Shown piece after piece: positions 12,176 to 22,530 of a stretch of 64,000 bases of DNA. The notes under the pieces were generated by a model. It searched no databases and was not told the origin of the DNA. It saw nothing but the letters and a program-made list of their open reading frames with translations. The translations under genes were made by a program, and so were the position numbers. The DNA comes from Aplectana chamaeleonis (taxonomy: Eukaryota; Nematoda; Chromadorea; Rhabditida; Cosmocercidae). Positions within the stretch are counted from its first letter, which is position 1; every line of letters starts with the position of its first letter. The DNA lies in the NCBI GenBank assembly GCA_029168955.1, contig JAPDOI010000009.1:1116001-1180000 (forward strand), in the 5' to 3' direction.

Positions 12176-12437
12176 CTGAGCCAAATTCCGGTCCGCAATT
12201 ACGTCTCGACACGCTTTGCGGCCGCACGAGCTCGAGTCAGTCGGGTTTCCAGCGCCAAAGCCGACTCGGTATGTTTTTTTATACAATTTCCTCCAATTTT
12301 TCTTAGTTTCCAGTTTCCAAAACCCACCTGGAGTCAGCACATCGGCGGCGCTGGAAGCTCTTCAGACTCGGGAGCGTACGGAAGCAAAGCGTGTCGAGAC
12401 GCAATTGCGGACCGGAATTTGGCCTAGATAAGAACAG
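12176..12437. mobile_element. TA-flanked TIR element (CTGTGCTTATCTGGGCC family)
   Basis: 262 bp flanked by TA on both sides (12,174-12,175 and 12,438-12,439). The ends are inverse copies of CTGTGCTNATCTGNGCCAAA followed by TTCCGGTCCGCAATT, then a GTCTCGACACGCTTTGC block. A sister copy lies at 45,327-45,605 with the same TA flanks. The TA duplication fits Tc1/mariner-type mobilisation (inference). Non-coding. Confidence 0.8.
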
Positions 12438-12480
12438 TATGCTTCTGCCGCCTAGCGGCACGCCTCGCTTGGGGACGGAA

Positions 12481-12936
12481 GTACAGTTAGCACGGATCGC
12501 ACTGATACTCTGCGTTCCTTGTTGTAAGTTGGCGCAAACTCGGTGTACATATCAGGAATGAGCGGAGTTGCGCGTTTCGCGTTCCGAAACCCGCAGTTTC
12601 GCGCATTTTTTGGCATTCCGCATTCCGAAAACCGCAGAAAACGCCGCGGAATGCGAAAACATCAGGTCTGGGACGTAAGGAAACATTAGAAGATTTCTGA
12701 ATTTTTCCACGTTTCGCATTCCGAAAACCGCATTTCCGCGCATTCTCAGGCGTTCCGCGCCCGATTTCCGAAACCCAAGAAAAAAAATTTTGTTCCGGAA
12801 CCCGAAAACGGTTTCCGTAATTTCATATTTTTATTCCGCTCATCTCTGGTACATATGTTAAAACATGTGCGCACCGAGTTTGCGCCAACACACAATAAAT
12901 AAAGCAAAGTATGAGAACGATCCGTGGCGAATGTAC
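12481..12936. mobile_element. GTAC-ended TIR element interrupted by a hAT-like MITE
   Basis: Arms start at GTAC and carry CACGGATCG, a GATACT(C/T)TGC block and GGCGCAAACTCGGTG; the right arm is the inverse. Without the 296-bp insertion and one copy of its 8-bp duplication the element is ~150 bp, the same as relatives at 29,141 and 33,187. Non-coding. Confidence 0.8.
12553..12848. mobile_element. hAT-like MITE with 8-bp target duplication
   Basis: Ends are CAGGAATGAGCGG and, inverted, CAGAGATGAGCGG (11 of 13 identical). It is directly flanked by the 8-bp repeat GTACATAT at 12,545-12,552 and 12,849-12,856. CAG-initiated TIRs and 8-bp duplications are hallmarks of hAT elements. The interior is made of short direct and inverted repeats built on CCGAAAACCGCA and TTCCGCATTCCG. 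No transposase frame. Confidence 0.85.
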
Positions 12937-14003
12937 AAACAACTTCATAGGGTCCGTGTGCATTCTTGATCAGCGCGATTCGATCGCGGCGACGTAAGGT
13001 ATGAATGGAGCCCTCAACTCAAATCCGTTACTCCTAGCTCAAAAAAATCAATCCAAGAAGTTTCCTTTCAGTCGCAACTCCATAGATACTCAGTCACAGA
13101 CAAAGCCAGCTCTTATCCGTTTTTATTTTGTTTGAGTTGCATACTTATAACCATGAAGGCCGTGAAGACTAAAACTCGACATAATCTATCTCTCTGGCCC
13201 TGGCTAAAACTAGCCTCGACAAATCCACCACCCACTGATGACTTAAGCAGATAAAGGAAGAGTGACAAACAACATCCCACTACTACATAGAACTAAATCA
13301 GCTACCCTTTTTGAGTGGATACTCTCCCTCTCTTCAGACCAAGAACATTACGAGTGCGTGAAGAAAAACATGGGGAACAAACTTCCGCACTCGCCCTGGT
13401 CTCTCCTCTTCTCTAGGGGGAAGCAGCTTTTTTACTAGTCAAGATAGGGGTAGATAAAGAGGTAGATAAATAGTGCAGACGTGTGATCAGGAGACGATTT
13501 GTACCCCACCTTCAAGACAAATGGGAAATGTGATCGAAGAATTGACTACTTTCATGTTGTTCCATTAAATGTCACCTCTCGTAAGGTTTATGTACATATA
13601 ACAAACTTGAACAACTTCTGAAGTCGTTTCGTCTCTTCATTTCCAAACTAATCCTAATCGTATGTGTGTGTGTGTGCACACACACTAGTAACCTTAACAA
13701 CCAGCCACAACAAACCAAAGGCCGTCAGCCAACAACAACTCGACACGAATTCAATTAACACACACTACTGGCGAAAACTTCGCGAAAGCGAAACTCGGCA
13801 CTCGTCAACCACTCTGATACAACTATGGATCGAGGATTCGCAAAAATGGGAAATTCATTTTTTCATAGGAATATATTACTAATTAAACAAGTTATGATTG
13901 ATACCTTACTATTTGTCTCCCCAAACAGCCAAAATAGCTACGAAAAATTACCTCAACGCGTCATCCTTCATTCAGAACCCTCAGAACGGCGCGATCATAA
14001 TAA
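12937..14003. other. Non-coding
   Basis: No gene supported. A short TG/CA palindrome lies at about 13,664-13,687. Confidence 0.4.
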
Positions 14004-14133
14004 GGGGGTCGTTTATACTTCCGCCATCGAGCGACGTCCCGAAGGGCAATTCCATGGTACTGATCACGTGGCGCGGGCACGACCAAAATTGCACCTCGAC
14101 GCCCCGCTCGGCGGCGGAAGTGTAAACGACCCC
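14004..14133. mobile_element. PIF/Harbinger-like MITE, first of an adjacent pair
   Basis: Left GGGGGTCGTTTATACTTCCG; right end is the inverse (CGGAAGTGTAAACGACCCC). The GATCACGTGGCGCG core is present. It abuts the next copy across a single TTA. Confidence 0.8.
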
Positions 14134-14136
14134 TTA

Positions 14137-14272
14137 GGGGTAGTTTATACTCCCGTCGCCGAGCGGCGCGTCACACTGCATTTCTTTAATATTGATCACG
14201 CGGCGCCGCACAGACGATACTGTAGGATTGCACTTCGCCGAGCCGCTCGGCGGCAGAAGTGTAAACGACGTC
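14137..14272. mobile_element. PIF/Harbinger-like MITE, second of the pair, TTA duplication
   Basis: Flanked by TTA at 14,134-14,136 and 14,273-14,275. Left GGGGTAGTTTATACTCCCG and right GAAGTGTAAACGACGTC are inverse; the GATCACGCGGCGCC core is present. Confidence 0.8.
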
Positions 14273-15141
14273 TTACAGAATCACACTGTACCGCGCCGCT
14301 CTCTCTCGCTGTCTCTAGCCTCCACTTCGCGCCTGCACGCGAAAGAACTATGGAAATTTGGGTTTTTTACAGCCTTTATGACCTCTAAAAATCGCCTTAA
14401 TTTCGGCGGCAGGACATCGGTGAACAAACTGTCCAGACCTGTATTTTTCTGATCAGAGGGTTGAAGAAGAAACATGGGAGGAAAAGTATGGCAGCGAGGC
14501 AAAGGTTTCAATTGGAAAACATCGCGCGTCTAGGATTTGTTGACATCGAGGAGTCATATAAGGGGATGTGGCCTATAGCATCTTTCAAGGGAGCCGAACC
14601 CGTCGTCCTTTCTCGTTGCTGATCTCTTCTGAAGCCAATGTTGAACGCGCTCTAGCGATGAACGCCGCGGAAACATGACCGCGGCCTCATTCTCACGCAA
14701 TGGGTCCAAAGGCCACAGGGCTCTTTGACCGGATTCAGAAGCCATGAAGTCTGTACGAAAGAGACTGCCCGCCCAAGCGGTCGACGTGCGTGTTAACCGC
14801 GCGTGGCGAATGCATTCTTCTGACCTGGAAATCGAATAGCAGGATTATCACGCGAATAGTGAATAAGATCCTAGTCAGCTGTTTGCAGCCGTGGGAAGAG
14901 TTTACCGAGAAACGCTCTCGCGACACCCACACAGACCGCGTGGGTACACAATCTCATCCGGACAGTCTACAAATCCCTACGCACTCGGAAGACCTTAAAA
15001 CGGGTATAGATAAATCAATCATGTTAAAAGGTGATTTTCTCCTAGGTAAACAGAAAATCTAGGAAATATTTTATGGCGGTGTCATTTCTTTGAAAATACA
15101 GTCCAACCATGTTCAACATAGTTTCGAAATTAAGTACTGAG
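14273..15141. other. Non-coding
   Basis: Includes a CTCTCTCGCTGTCTCTA...TTCGCGC(C)TGCACGCG segment that recurs in diverged form near 1855, 28,620 and 29,030. This is a possible shared repeat of unknown class. No gene supported. Confidence 0.35.
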
Positions 15142-15530
15142 CAGGGATGAGCGGAAATCCAATTTCCGAAATCCGACTTCCGATGATTTTGGGCCTTCCG
15201 ATTTCAAAAAAAAAAAAACTGAGAATGCGGAAGAAATCGGAAATTTTCACGAGATTAGAAATTTTTACACTTTTCCTTGCCAAATCCCTAGGGAGTTATT
15301 TCGGGCGCTTAATTCGGATTCGAGGTCCGTTTGCACTTTCCACAGAGCCAGACTCAATTGAGTTTTTATGAAATTTTTCAGTAAAGAAGGATAGGTTCAG
15401 GTTTTTTTTTGGTACGCTTAGTCACCAGGTGAGGGTTAAGATTTTCACCGCGCGTATTTCCGATTTCCGATGGTTTTTTGGCGTTCCGATTTCCGAATTC
15501 CGAAATTGAAGAAAGAAACGATTTCAAATT
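15142..15530. mobile_element. One-ended hAT-like MITE relic
   Basis: Begins CAGGGATGAGCGGA, the same terminus as the hAT-like MITE at 12,553, followed by a similar CCGATTTCCGA-rich interior to about 15,510. No right terminus could be found, so the end coordinate is approximate. Confidence 0.5.
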
Positions 15531-15534
15531 TCAA

Positions 15535-15870
15535 GATTTCCCAAAATATACCTGGGTAGATCAAAAACAGTAAAAAGGTGAGTCTCCGATTCCACAAATT
15601 CGAAAATTCTCAGGCCAAACTTTGCCCTGACGGGTTATTTGGGGCGCTGAACAAGAATATGATGTCCGTTTTCAGTTTTTCTGAACATTATGGTAGATAA
15701 ATAGCATTTCACTTACATTGCCCTGCCGTAACTGAAAACCGACCTCATACTCGTGTTCAGCGCCCCAAATAACTTCTTTGGACAACGTTTGGGCACAATA
15801 CATATGTTCGAATTTGTGAAATCCAGAGGTCACCACGTTTGCCATATTTTATATACCCAGGTGCACCTGG
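15535..15870. repeat. Inverted repeat with TTATTTGGGGCGCTGAACA arms
   Basis: Inner arms TTATTTGGGGCGCTGAACA (near 15,637) and TGTTCAGCGCCCCAAATAA (near 15,750) are inverse. Outer matching words continue to TATACCTGGGT and ACCCAGGTGCACC. A diverged single arm recurs at about 15,292 (AGTTATTTCGGGCGCTTAAT). Likely a TIR element. Confidence 0.6.
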
Positions 15871-16821
15871 GCAAGTTTGAGAAATAAAAATTGTTTTTTT
15901 CTCTCAACCCCCCCCCCACAAAAAAACCTCCAATAGGCCGTTTTTCAAAACTCTGGTATTCACTACATAGAAACTTCCCTAATCAGATCCACAAGAACAC
16001 GAAAAACAGTTTTTTGAGCGATTGTGCCCTTGGAAATTCAGTTTCCCTGACGATTGTAGCACTGGTGGTTAATTAAATGGCGCGTTTTGTTTTTCGATAC
16101 CCTATATAACTTCAGGATCGGCAGTTCTGAGGAGGTGGTAGGAGTTAAGGGTACATAAAACCTGCTAAATACTATTTGTGGAGATCACAAATGCGAGAGA
16201 GATAATCAACATAATCAGCAACATTGAGAACAATACTTCACAAGGGTATGACTCAAAAATGTACCATATATGTACAAGCGAAATCTTTCAGTACCTTCAG
16301 ATACAACTGGAGAGAATACATGGCGGGCTGCAGGCATAATCCAACAGGCTATGGATTTATCAAACCACAAAACGCATTCAAAAACTCCAATACCCCTTTC
16401 AAAGCACCAGACTCATCAGCACAGGATTCTTGGCAAGGAGGAAATCTGCTAAAATGTGGAATAGAATGGATGAAACGAGAAGTTATCTACTTCTACCCGA
16501 ATGGGGCTAGATGCGAACGCGATAATGACAGCTTGGCAGTGGTGGCCACGGCTGGTGAAGTGATCTATAGTCGATAGGCCGACCACCGGGCGAGTGACCA
16601 CACACACATGAAAGCTACAACCACCGGCAGGACCTCCGGACACTTTAATTGTCGTAACTACTGCGTGCTAGGTGGGTGCCGGGGTGGTGGAAAGGGCCAC
16701 CAGATGTGCGGAAGGTGGTAAGACATGGATGCTATGGCAACCGAGAGAAATATGTGGAAAGGTAATAGATGAAAGGTTGAAATCGAAAGGATGAGAGGAC
16801 TGAAAAACAGACACGAAACGT
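15871..16821. other. Non-coding
   Basis: Short frames only (for example 16,224-16,577 plus) with no recognisable domain. Confidence 0.4.
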
Positions 16822-17089
16822 CATAACATAACATAACATGACATAACATAACATAACATAACATAACATAACATAACATAACATAACATACTATTACATA
16901 ACATAACATAACACAATATGACATAACATAACATAACATAACACATCACTCCACAACATAACACGGCATGGCATGGCATAACTCAACATTACATTACATA
17001 GCATAACAACAAAAGATAACACGTCATAACATAACATGGCATAAGATGGCATGATATGACAACACAGATACAGAGCATGATCATACAAA
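16822..17089. repeat. (ATAAC)n microsatellite block
   Basis: Long runs of ATAAC/ACATA with point variants. Read on the other strand it is GTTAT, so it is in inverse orientation to the block at 17,788-18,389. Confidence 0.9.
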
Positions 17090-17600
17090 ATAGAAAGCTC
17101 TTAGGCAAGAAATATCGGCTGGCGAGAAAAACAGATGTTTGAATCACACGAATCTAAAGTAGACAAAAACCAGCAGAAATCTAATGTTGATTCTACAGAA
17201 TTGGACACTTTTTTTTCAGTCAAACAGTAAAAGCTGACCATGGATCAAGTAGGCCGTTGTCTCGGATCTCAAACGTGCTACGTCCCCTCCCTCCTTAGTG
17301 ACCAAAATTCTGGAAAATATAGAAAATTTTGACGTCCATCCTAGGTTTTTTTTCGAAAGTTTAGGGACTCAACGAACAGTCGAAAAAATCGTCACTATCG
17401 TTCAATTTCTTCGTTCTTACGCCACACTCCTTGCCTTACTTAAGAGCCTCTGGGAGTATTTCTCAATTTCGGCCTAAATTTTTACGCTGCCCGCTCCCCA
17501 AAATCCTATTTATTTGAAAATTTCTACGTTGTTTCCGTTGCCCCGCGGGACAGTAACCGTTTGACCTTTAGCTGACCACTCAACGATCACAATACACCTA
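17090..17600. other. Spacer between microsatellite blocks
   Basis: No gene or repeat recognised apart from the palindromic element that follows. Confidence 0.4.
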
Positions 17601-17746
17601 ACGTCGGCATGGATCCGGAAGAGACTTCGGGTTCACTGTTGAAGGTTGGCGCAAACTTGGTGCCATATGCTATAACATAGGTGCACCAAGTTTGCGCCAA
17701 CCTCCAAGGGAACGCGAAGTCTCTTCAGGATCCATGCCGATGTTAC
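17601..17746. mobile_element. Palindromic element related to the GTAC/GGCGCAAAC family
   Basis: Arms AACGTCGGCATGGATCC and GGATCCATGCCGATGTT are inverse, and continue with (A)GAGACTTCG / CGAAGTCTCTTC. The centre carries GTTGGCGCAAACTTGGTG and its inverse, words shared with the 12,481, 29,141 and 33,187 elements. Confidence 0.75.
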
Positions 17747-17787
17747 ATGGAATCGCCACTTTTTGAACAGACGCCATGAAAGGCTAC

Positions 17788-18389
17788 GTATGTTATGTTA
17801 TATTATGTTATGCGAAGTTATGCTTTGCAGCGCTGTGGTATTTATGTTATGCAGTGCTTGGTTATGTTATGTTATGTTTTGTTATGTTATGTTATGTTAT
17901 GTTATGTTAAATTATGTTATGTAATGTAATGTAATGTAATGTAATGTAATGTTATGTTATGTTATGTTATGTTATGTTATGTTGGTGTTGTGTTGTGTTG
18001 TATTGTGTTGTGTTCTGTTGTGCTATGTTGGTGTTGGTGTTATGTTGTGTTACATTATGTTATGTAAGTTATGTTATGTTATGTTATGTTATGTTATGTT
18101 ATGAATGTTACGTTGCATTATGTTATGTTATGTTATGGTATGTTATGCAATGCTAGGTTGGTTATATCACGCTGTGTTAGGTTATCCTAATTTATGTCAC
18201 TTCAGGTTATGCGATTCTCTATTTCATGTTATGCTAGTTCATGTTCTTTGATGTTATATCATGTTAGGTGAGACTGTTGAGATATGTTATGTTGCGTTGT
18301 GTACGCTTCACTATGTCATATTATCTTGAGTTACGTCATGTTAAGTTATGTTGTAATGTTATGATATGCTAAATTGTGCTCTGTTAAGC
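17788..18389. repeat. (ATGTT)n microsatellite block
   Basis: About 600 bp of ATGTT/TTATG repeats with a TG-rich variant zone near 17,980-18,050. Inverse in orientation to 16,822-17,089. Confidence 0.9.
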
Positions 18390-18391
18390 TA

Positions 18392-18700
18392 AAGTGTGTC
18401 CGAATGAAAATGGCGGCTCATGCGGCCGGCGTGAGTTGCAGGCAGCCGGCGCATCTGCCCCTCTCGGACTAGTGTTCAAACAGCTTCTATTCCTCCCCCC
18501 CCCCCCCCCACCTCATCCCTCGGCTGCAGAGCTGATTGATCGACGCAGTCTGTTTGCTGCCAGCCGGTGCCGGCCCCGCTCGAAGTCAGTGACTGTGAGG
18601 GGAAGGCTCGTTTCGTATGCTCGTCCGAGAGCGGCACATGCGACGGCCGCCTGCAGCGCACGCCGGCCGCATGGGCCGCCATTCTCATTCGGACACACTT
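18392..18700. mobile_element. GC-rich TIR element, TA target, in the ATGTT array
   Basis: 309 bp flanked by TA (18,390-18,391; 18,701-18,702). Arms of about 75 bp begin AAGTGTGTCCGAATGA and carry AATGGCGGC, CATGCGGCCGGCGTG and CTCTCGGAC in inverse order at the other end. GC content contrasts sharply with the surrounding array, which resumes as ATGTTACATTACATG after the right end. No coding capacity. Confidence 0.85.
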
Positions 18701-18998
18701 TATGTTACATTACATGCAAGCGTTCTTCAACTGATGGCGAACTAATCTGTGACCATCTGTTCAATGGCACGCCTATAACAGCGGATTCCCCTTTCATACT
18801 ATTTTCGTACAAGAACCGAACACGGAATCACAAAAAACTGACGGAACACGCACATAACATGCCTTGGTATCCCTAATAAAAAATTTACTCAACTTTCTCT
18901 CTCCCTGCTTTTTTCTGTTTTTTTTTCAGAATTCCTTTTTGAATTATCCAATTAACTTTTCACCCAATAGCTTTTTAGAATGATCCAACAAATCTTCC

Positions 18999-19980
18999 TT
19001 AAAGGCAGTGTTCACAATGATTCTCGTCTCCAAGTTTTCCACTCAAAACAATGCGTTGGCAACCAAGTGTTACCCAAATCACGAAGAAACGGCGAGAAAC
19101 GCACTAATTCGTCTTATTTCAGTGACATTATTCTATGGCCTGGACTAGTTGTCTGGTTGGATGAACAAGTTCACGATGGTTGTCATTGGTAAACAATGGG
19201 ACTAATCGAAAATAGAAGAACATATTGGGCAAAACAGTATTAGTTAGGGCCCGAAGGAAAGAACGGAGTAACACAGAATGGAGAATTGCAAAAGACGGGT
19301 CCACAGAAGATTTCATTGTCACAACGAACAGTTCCATTGATACTTAAAGGCAGTGTTCACGATAAAGATCTTTTTTTCTGTTTTTCCGCCTATCTTGAAA
19401 ACGGCCCCATGCTGATTCCAATGGTGTCTCTGAAATCGTACAAGACCTTTCAGGAACGGAGTTACGGTCCCTCAAAAATCGAGCTAGGTAAGCATGGTGG
19501 ACGAGTTGTCCGAGGCTTGTAACTTCCGTCTTTTGCCGCCGATCTATGCGAGCTGACCTGAGTAAAGAGAGAAGTTGAGAATGAAGGGAAGAACGGGGCT
19601 AATGATTGAAAATCATCGCTCATCTCACGATCTCGAGCATTCATTTGTTCACGTCGTTGGGCGTGTGATGCGCTTTTGGGGTTTTTAATGCGCTCGAAGT
19701 TGCAACTTCGGGCTCTTTTGAGGCTCTTCCTGGCTCGTTTTCATGCGTTCTTTCGACGTTAACGTTACAGAGTGTCCCTCCACTACCCAATCCTAGTGGA
19801 ATTTCGAAAACCTTTTTCATCGTGAACACTGCCTTTAAGAGGCGGACTGATACTTAAGGATTTCGTGCCCTTCTGGTGCGTTTTTCTCCGTTTCTTCGTC
19901 ATTTCAGTTCTACTCGGGGGCCAAACAATCGATTTAGCGACTAATCTCAAAATCGAAGATTATCGTGAACACTGCCTTTA
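18999..19980. mobile_element. AAAGGCAGTG family element, fold-back, with nested copy
   Basis: Outer ends TTAAAGGCAGTGTTCACAAT and ATTATCGTGAACACTGCCTT are inverse. The arms stay complementary for about 110 bp (for example CACGAAGAAACGGCGAGAAA against its near-inverse at 19,876-19,905). Removing the inner element 19,344-19,838 leaves about 487 bp, the family's usual length. Confidence 0.8.
19344..19838. mobile_element. Inner ~495-bp AAAGGCAGTG family element
   Basis: Ends TTAAAGGCAGTGTTCACGAT and ATCGTGAACACTGCCTTTAA are perfect 20-bp inverses. Internal conserved block: AACGGAGTTACGGTCCCTCA, GGTGGACGAGTTGTCCGAGG. A copy in opposite internal orientation lies at 45,970-46,457. Confidence 0.85.
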
Positions 19981-21501
19981 GGAGACAAGCAAAGGGTATT
20001 CTTGAAGAAAAAAAATCAAAAAGCGTCAGAAGCCTTCATAGATGCCAGTCCGAACGAGCGACTTCATAAATACTGGCCCATCACGCGGTCAGTAATACCT
20101 AAAGCGATTAGCATCCACATAGCGTGCTTAATGACTGCAGCATGCAATGAGCTTCTCATAAAAATATAATCGGGTACTCCTGCTGCCGGCCGGCGCGGCT
20201 GGCCGTGGCGGTGATGTTGGTGGGCCATAAATGGGGCCGGCTGGTTACTGCAGCAAAGATATGTGTATGTACGAAAAGTGCAAGCCTAAGCTGTAAAGTG
20301 CTCCCAACGGAAATATAGCTTCTGGAGAAAAAACCATTTTATGGCTCACGAAAACCCTTTGCCGAGTGCAACATCGTTAAATTCATGAGAACAGCTTTCT
20401 GGAATACATTTGAAATCGCACCCCGATTCTGGAAGAAATGGACTGGTCTGCCGAAAAAATTCTCAGCGGAACTCGATTTTACGGAAAATTTGATGCGAAA
20501 CCTCAGAAAGCCGTGGAAATACCGCAAAAAAAGACTACAAATCACCGGGAAACTATCAGGAAGTTGCTGCCGCGAATTTACAGCAAAGATACAGGGAAAA
20601 AACCGCGAAATTACGAAATTCAAACGAGAGGTTGGTGCGATTTTACCTTGAAAACACCGCGATAAAACAGCCATCATTAGAGTGAGAACGCCCTAGTGCA
20701 GCAGCGGAGATGGCTCAGTCGATAACGCGGAGGACTATAAGCGATGGCTTGGTACGCTAGTTAATGTTATTTGATGTGATACCGTGTGAAACGAAATTGT
20801 TGAGAATGGTTCGAATTTACGTATACAGTGGCGAAAATCACGGCAGAATTCCGGCTTTGCCGTATTTATGCTTGGCAGAGGCAGTGGAATCCAGGCAATG
20901 CCTTGATTCTACCGCGAATCTGCCGCTTCGGCTCCTGTCTGGCACCGAGGCGGCAGGCTCTAGGTAGGATCCAGGCGATTCCTTTCAGATAAAGCATCTT
21001 CGTTAGCCTCCTGATGACTATAGAACACAGATTCCTCGAGAAATTCGCCGTAGGACCACTCCAAACAGAAAAAAAACTTAACGAAAGACTGGGAATGCAC
21101 ACGTCAACGACTCATTTAGTATCCACTCGTGGGTGGTCAGCAGGACGAGGCAGAACAATAAACCCCTGCAGTGGGAACAAAAGGCAACGGGTGGCTGAGT
21201 TCCGCTGGCCACGGAGTTCGCATTGAGGTGATCCGTGAAATCGCCGCCCACAACGCTAAGACCATAGGATTAACCCTTCGACGTTGGCTAAGACCACCCA
21301 TCCATCACAACTACGCGCAAGTTTCCAAATCTATCCCGAAACGAAGCTGCATGGAAAACAGCGCCACTGATGAAGGACAAAATGGTCTTGGGATAGAGGT
21401 GATCGCCGCAAAATGTTTGGTCGGATGAATGTTTTCTGGCATACAGATTGGGCGCCACATACTGTATTTATCATAGCGAAATTGCGATCAAGCGCGTAAG
21501 T
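19981..21501. other. Non-coding
   Basis: No gene supported. Near 20,706 there is a tRNA A-box-like word (GATGGCTCAGTCG) and at 20,808 a B-box-like GGTTCGAATTT, too far apart for an ordinary tRNA. Confidence 0.4.
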
Positions 21502-22530
21502 TACTTACGACTTATCTCATGCCACGTAAGTCACTTGTAACATTCCGACGGGATCTAAGAAAAATGAAAACAAGTTAATTGTCACATAAAATTCCAAAAA
21601 CAAGTTACTTGTAACATATCTGAGCCGATGTACAGTCGTTCTCGGAACCGAATTCCGGTCCGCTTTTACGGACAACAGTTGTTGCATAACGAAATAGGAT
21701 AGTAATCGTGCCGGGACCACCGGGACAATTCACCTTTCTCCTAGTATGATAGTGTCGCGTGATGCAACAGCCATAGTCCGCAATCGCGGACCGCATTTGG
21801 CTCCGATAACGGCAGTAAGTTACTTGCGACTTATCTCCGGTTATTTAACTTACATGCAACATATCGACGGGCGTGCAGTGCGCATCCTATACTGTCGTTC
21901 CCGGAGCCGAGTTTCGGTCCGCAATTGCGGACTACGGCTGCTGCATGATAATCGTGCCGGGACCAAGTAATCAGCCGATGTCCGCAATTGCGGACCGGAA
22001 TTTGGCCGGAATCCGAGAACGACTGCATGTTGCATGTAACTCAAAAGGCACAACGTAAGTCGCAGGTAACTTAAATCGGACAAGAAGGCATTTCCAAGGG
22101 AGGTATACGACGTACTCTCGGGGTCAGGTTGCTGCCGGTTCAATTACCACGGCTTGACGTACTTGACCCCACACTAACATGGAAGGCCCCCCACAGCGTT
22201 TTGCGTATAGCGTCTCCTCTGGGACGCGTGCGAGCGCGTTGGCTGCGTCGCGCGGTCACGTATGGCGAATATATGAATGTAAGTTTCACGTAGCATACGT
22301 GCAACTTACATTTATTATAAATTTAAGTTACAAGTAATGCAAATGCATGTTACATGTAATATAAATGTAAGTTACTTGGGATATTCAAGCAAGCTACATT
22401 CATATTACAAGTAACTTGTTTTCATTTTTCTAAGATGCCGCGCTCCATCAATGCGTAAATGTAAATTACATAGCCCAAGGCCACCCATGATTAAGTTACA
22501 TTGGACAAGTTATGTTGCAAGTAACTTGTT
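21502..22530. repeat. Cluster of AAGTTACTTGTAACAT repeats and nested palindromes
   Basis: At least eight variants of (T)AAGTTACTTG(T/C) or its inverse occur. From 21,812 to 22,078 the whole stretch folds as a palindrome: outer arms AGTAAGTTACTTGCGACTTA and inverse; inner arms GGTCCGCAATTGCGGAC and GTCCGCAATTGCGGACC. The inner arm word CCAAATTCCGGTCCGCAATT is shared with the 12,176 and 45,327 elements. Probably several overlapping TIR relics. Confidence 0.6.

Noticed and set aside
16658..18156. Cys/Tyr/Val-rich frames (MLCYVM repeats)
   Set aside because: Direct translation of the pentanucleotide microsatellites.
20700..20825. tRNA/SINE from A-box-like and B-box-like words
   Set aside because: The boxes are about 100 bp apart and no acceptor stem could be paired.
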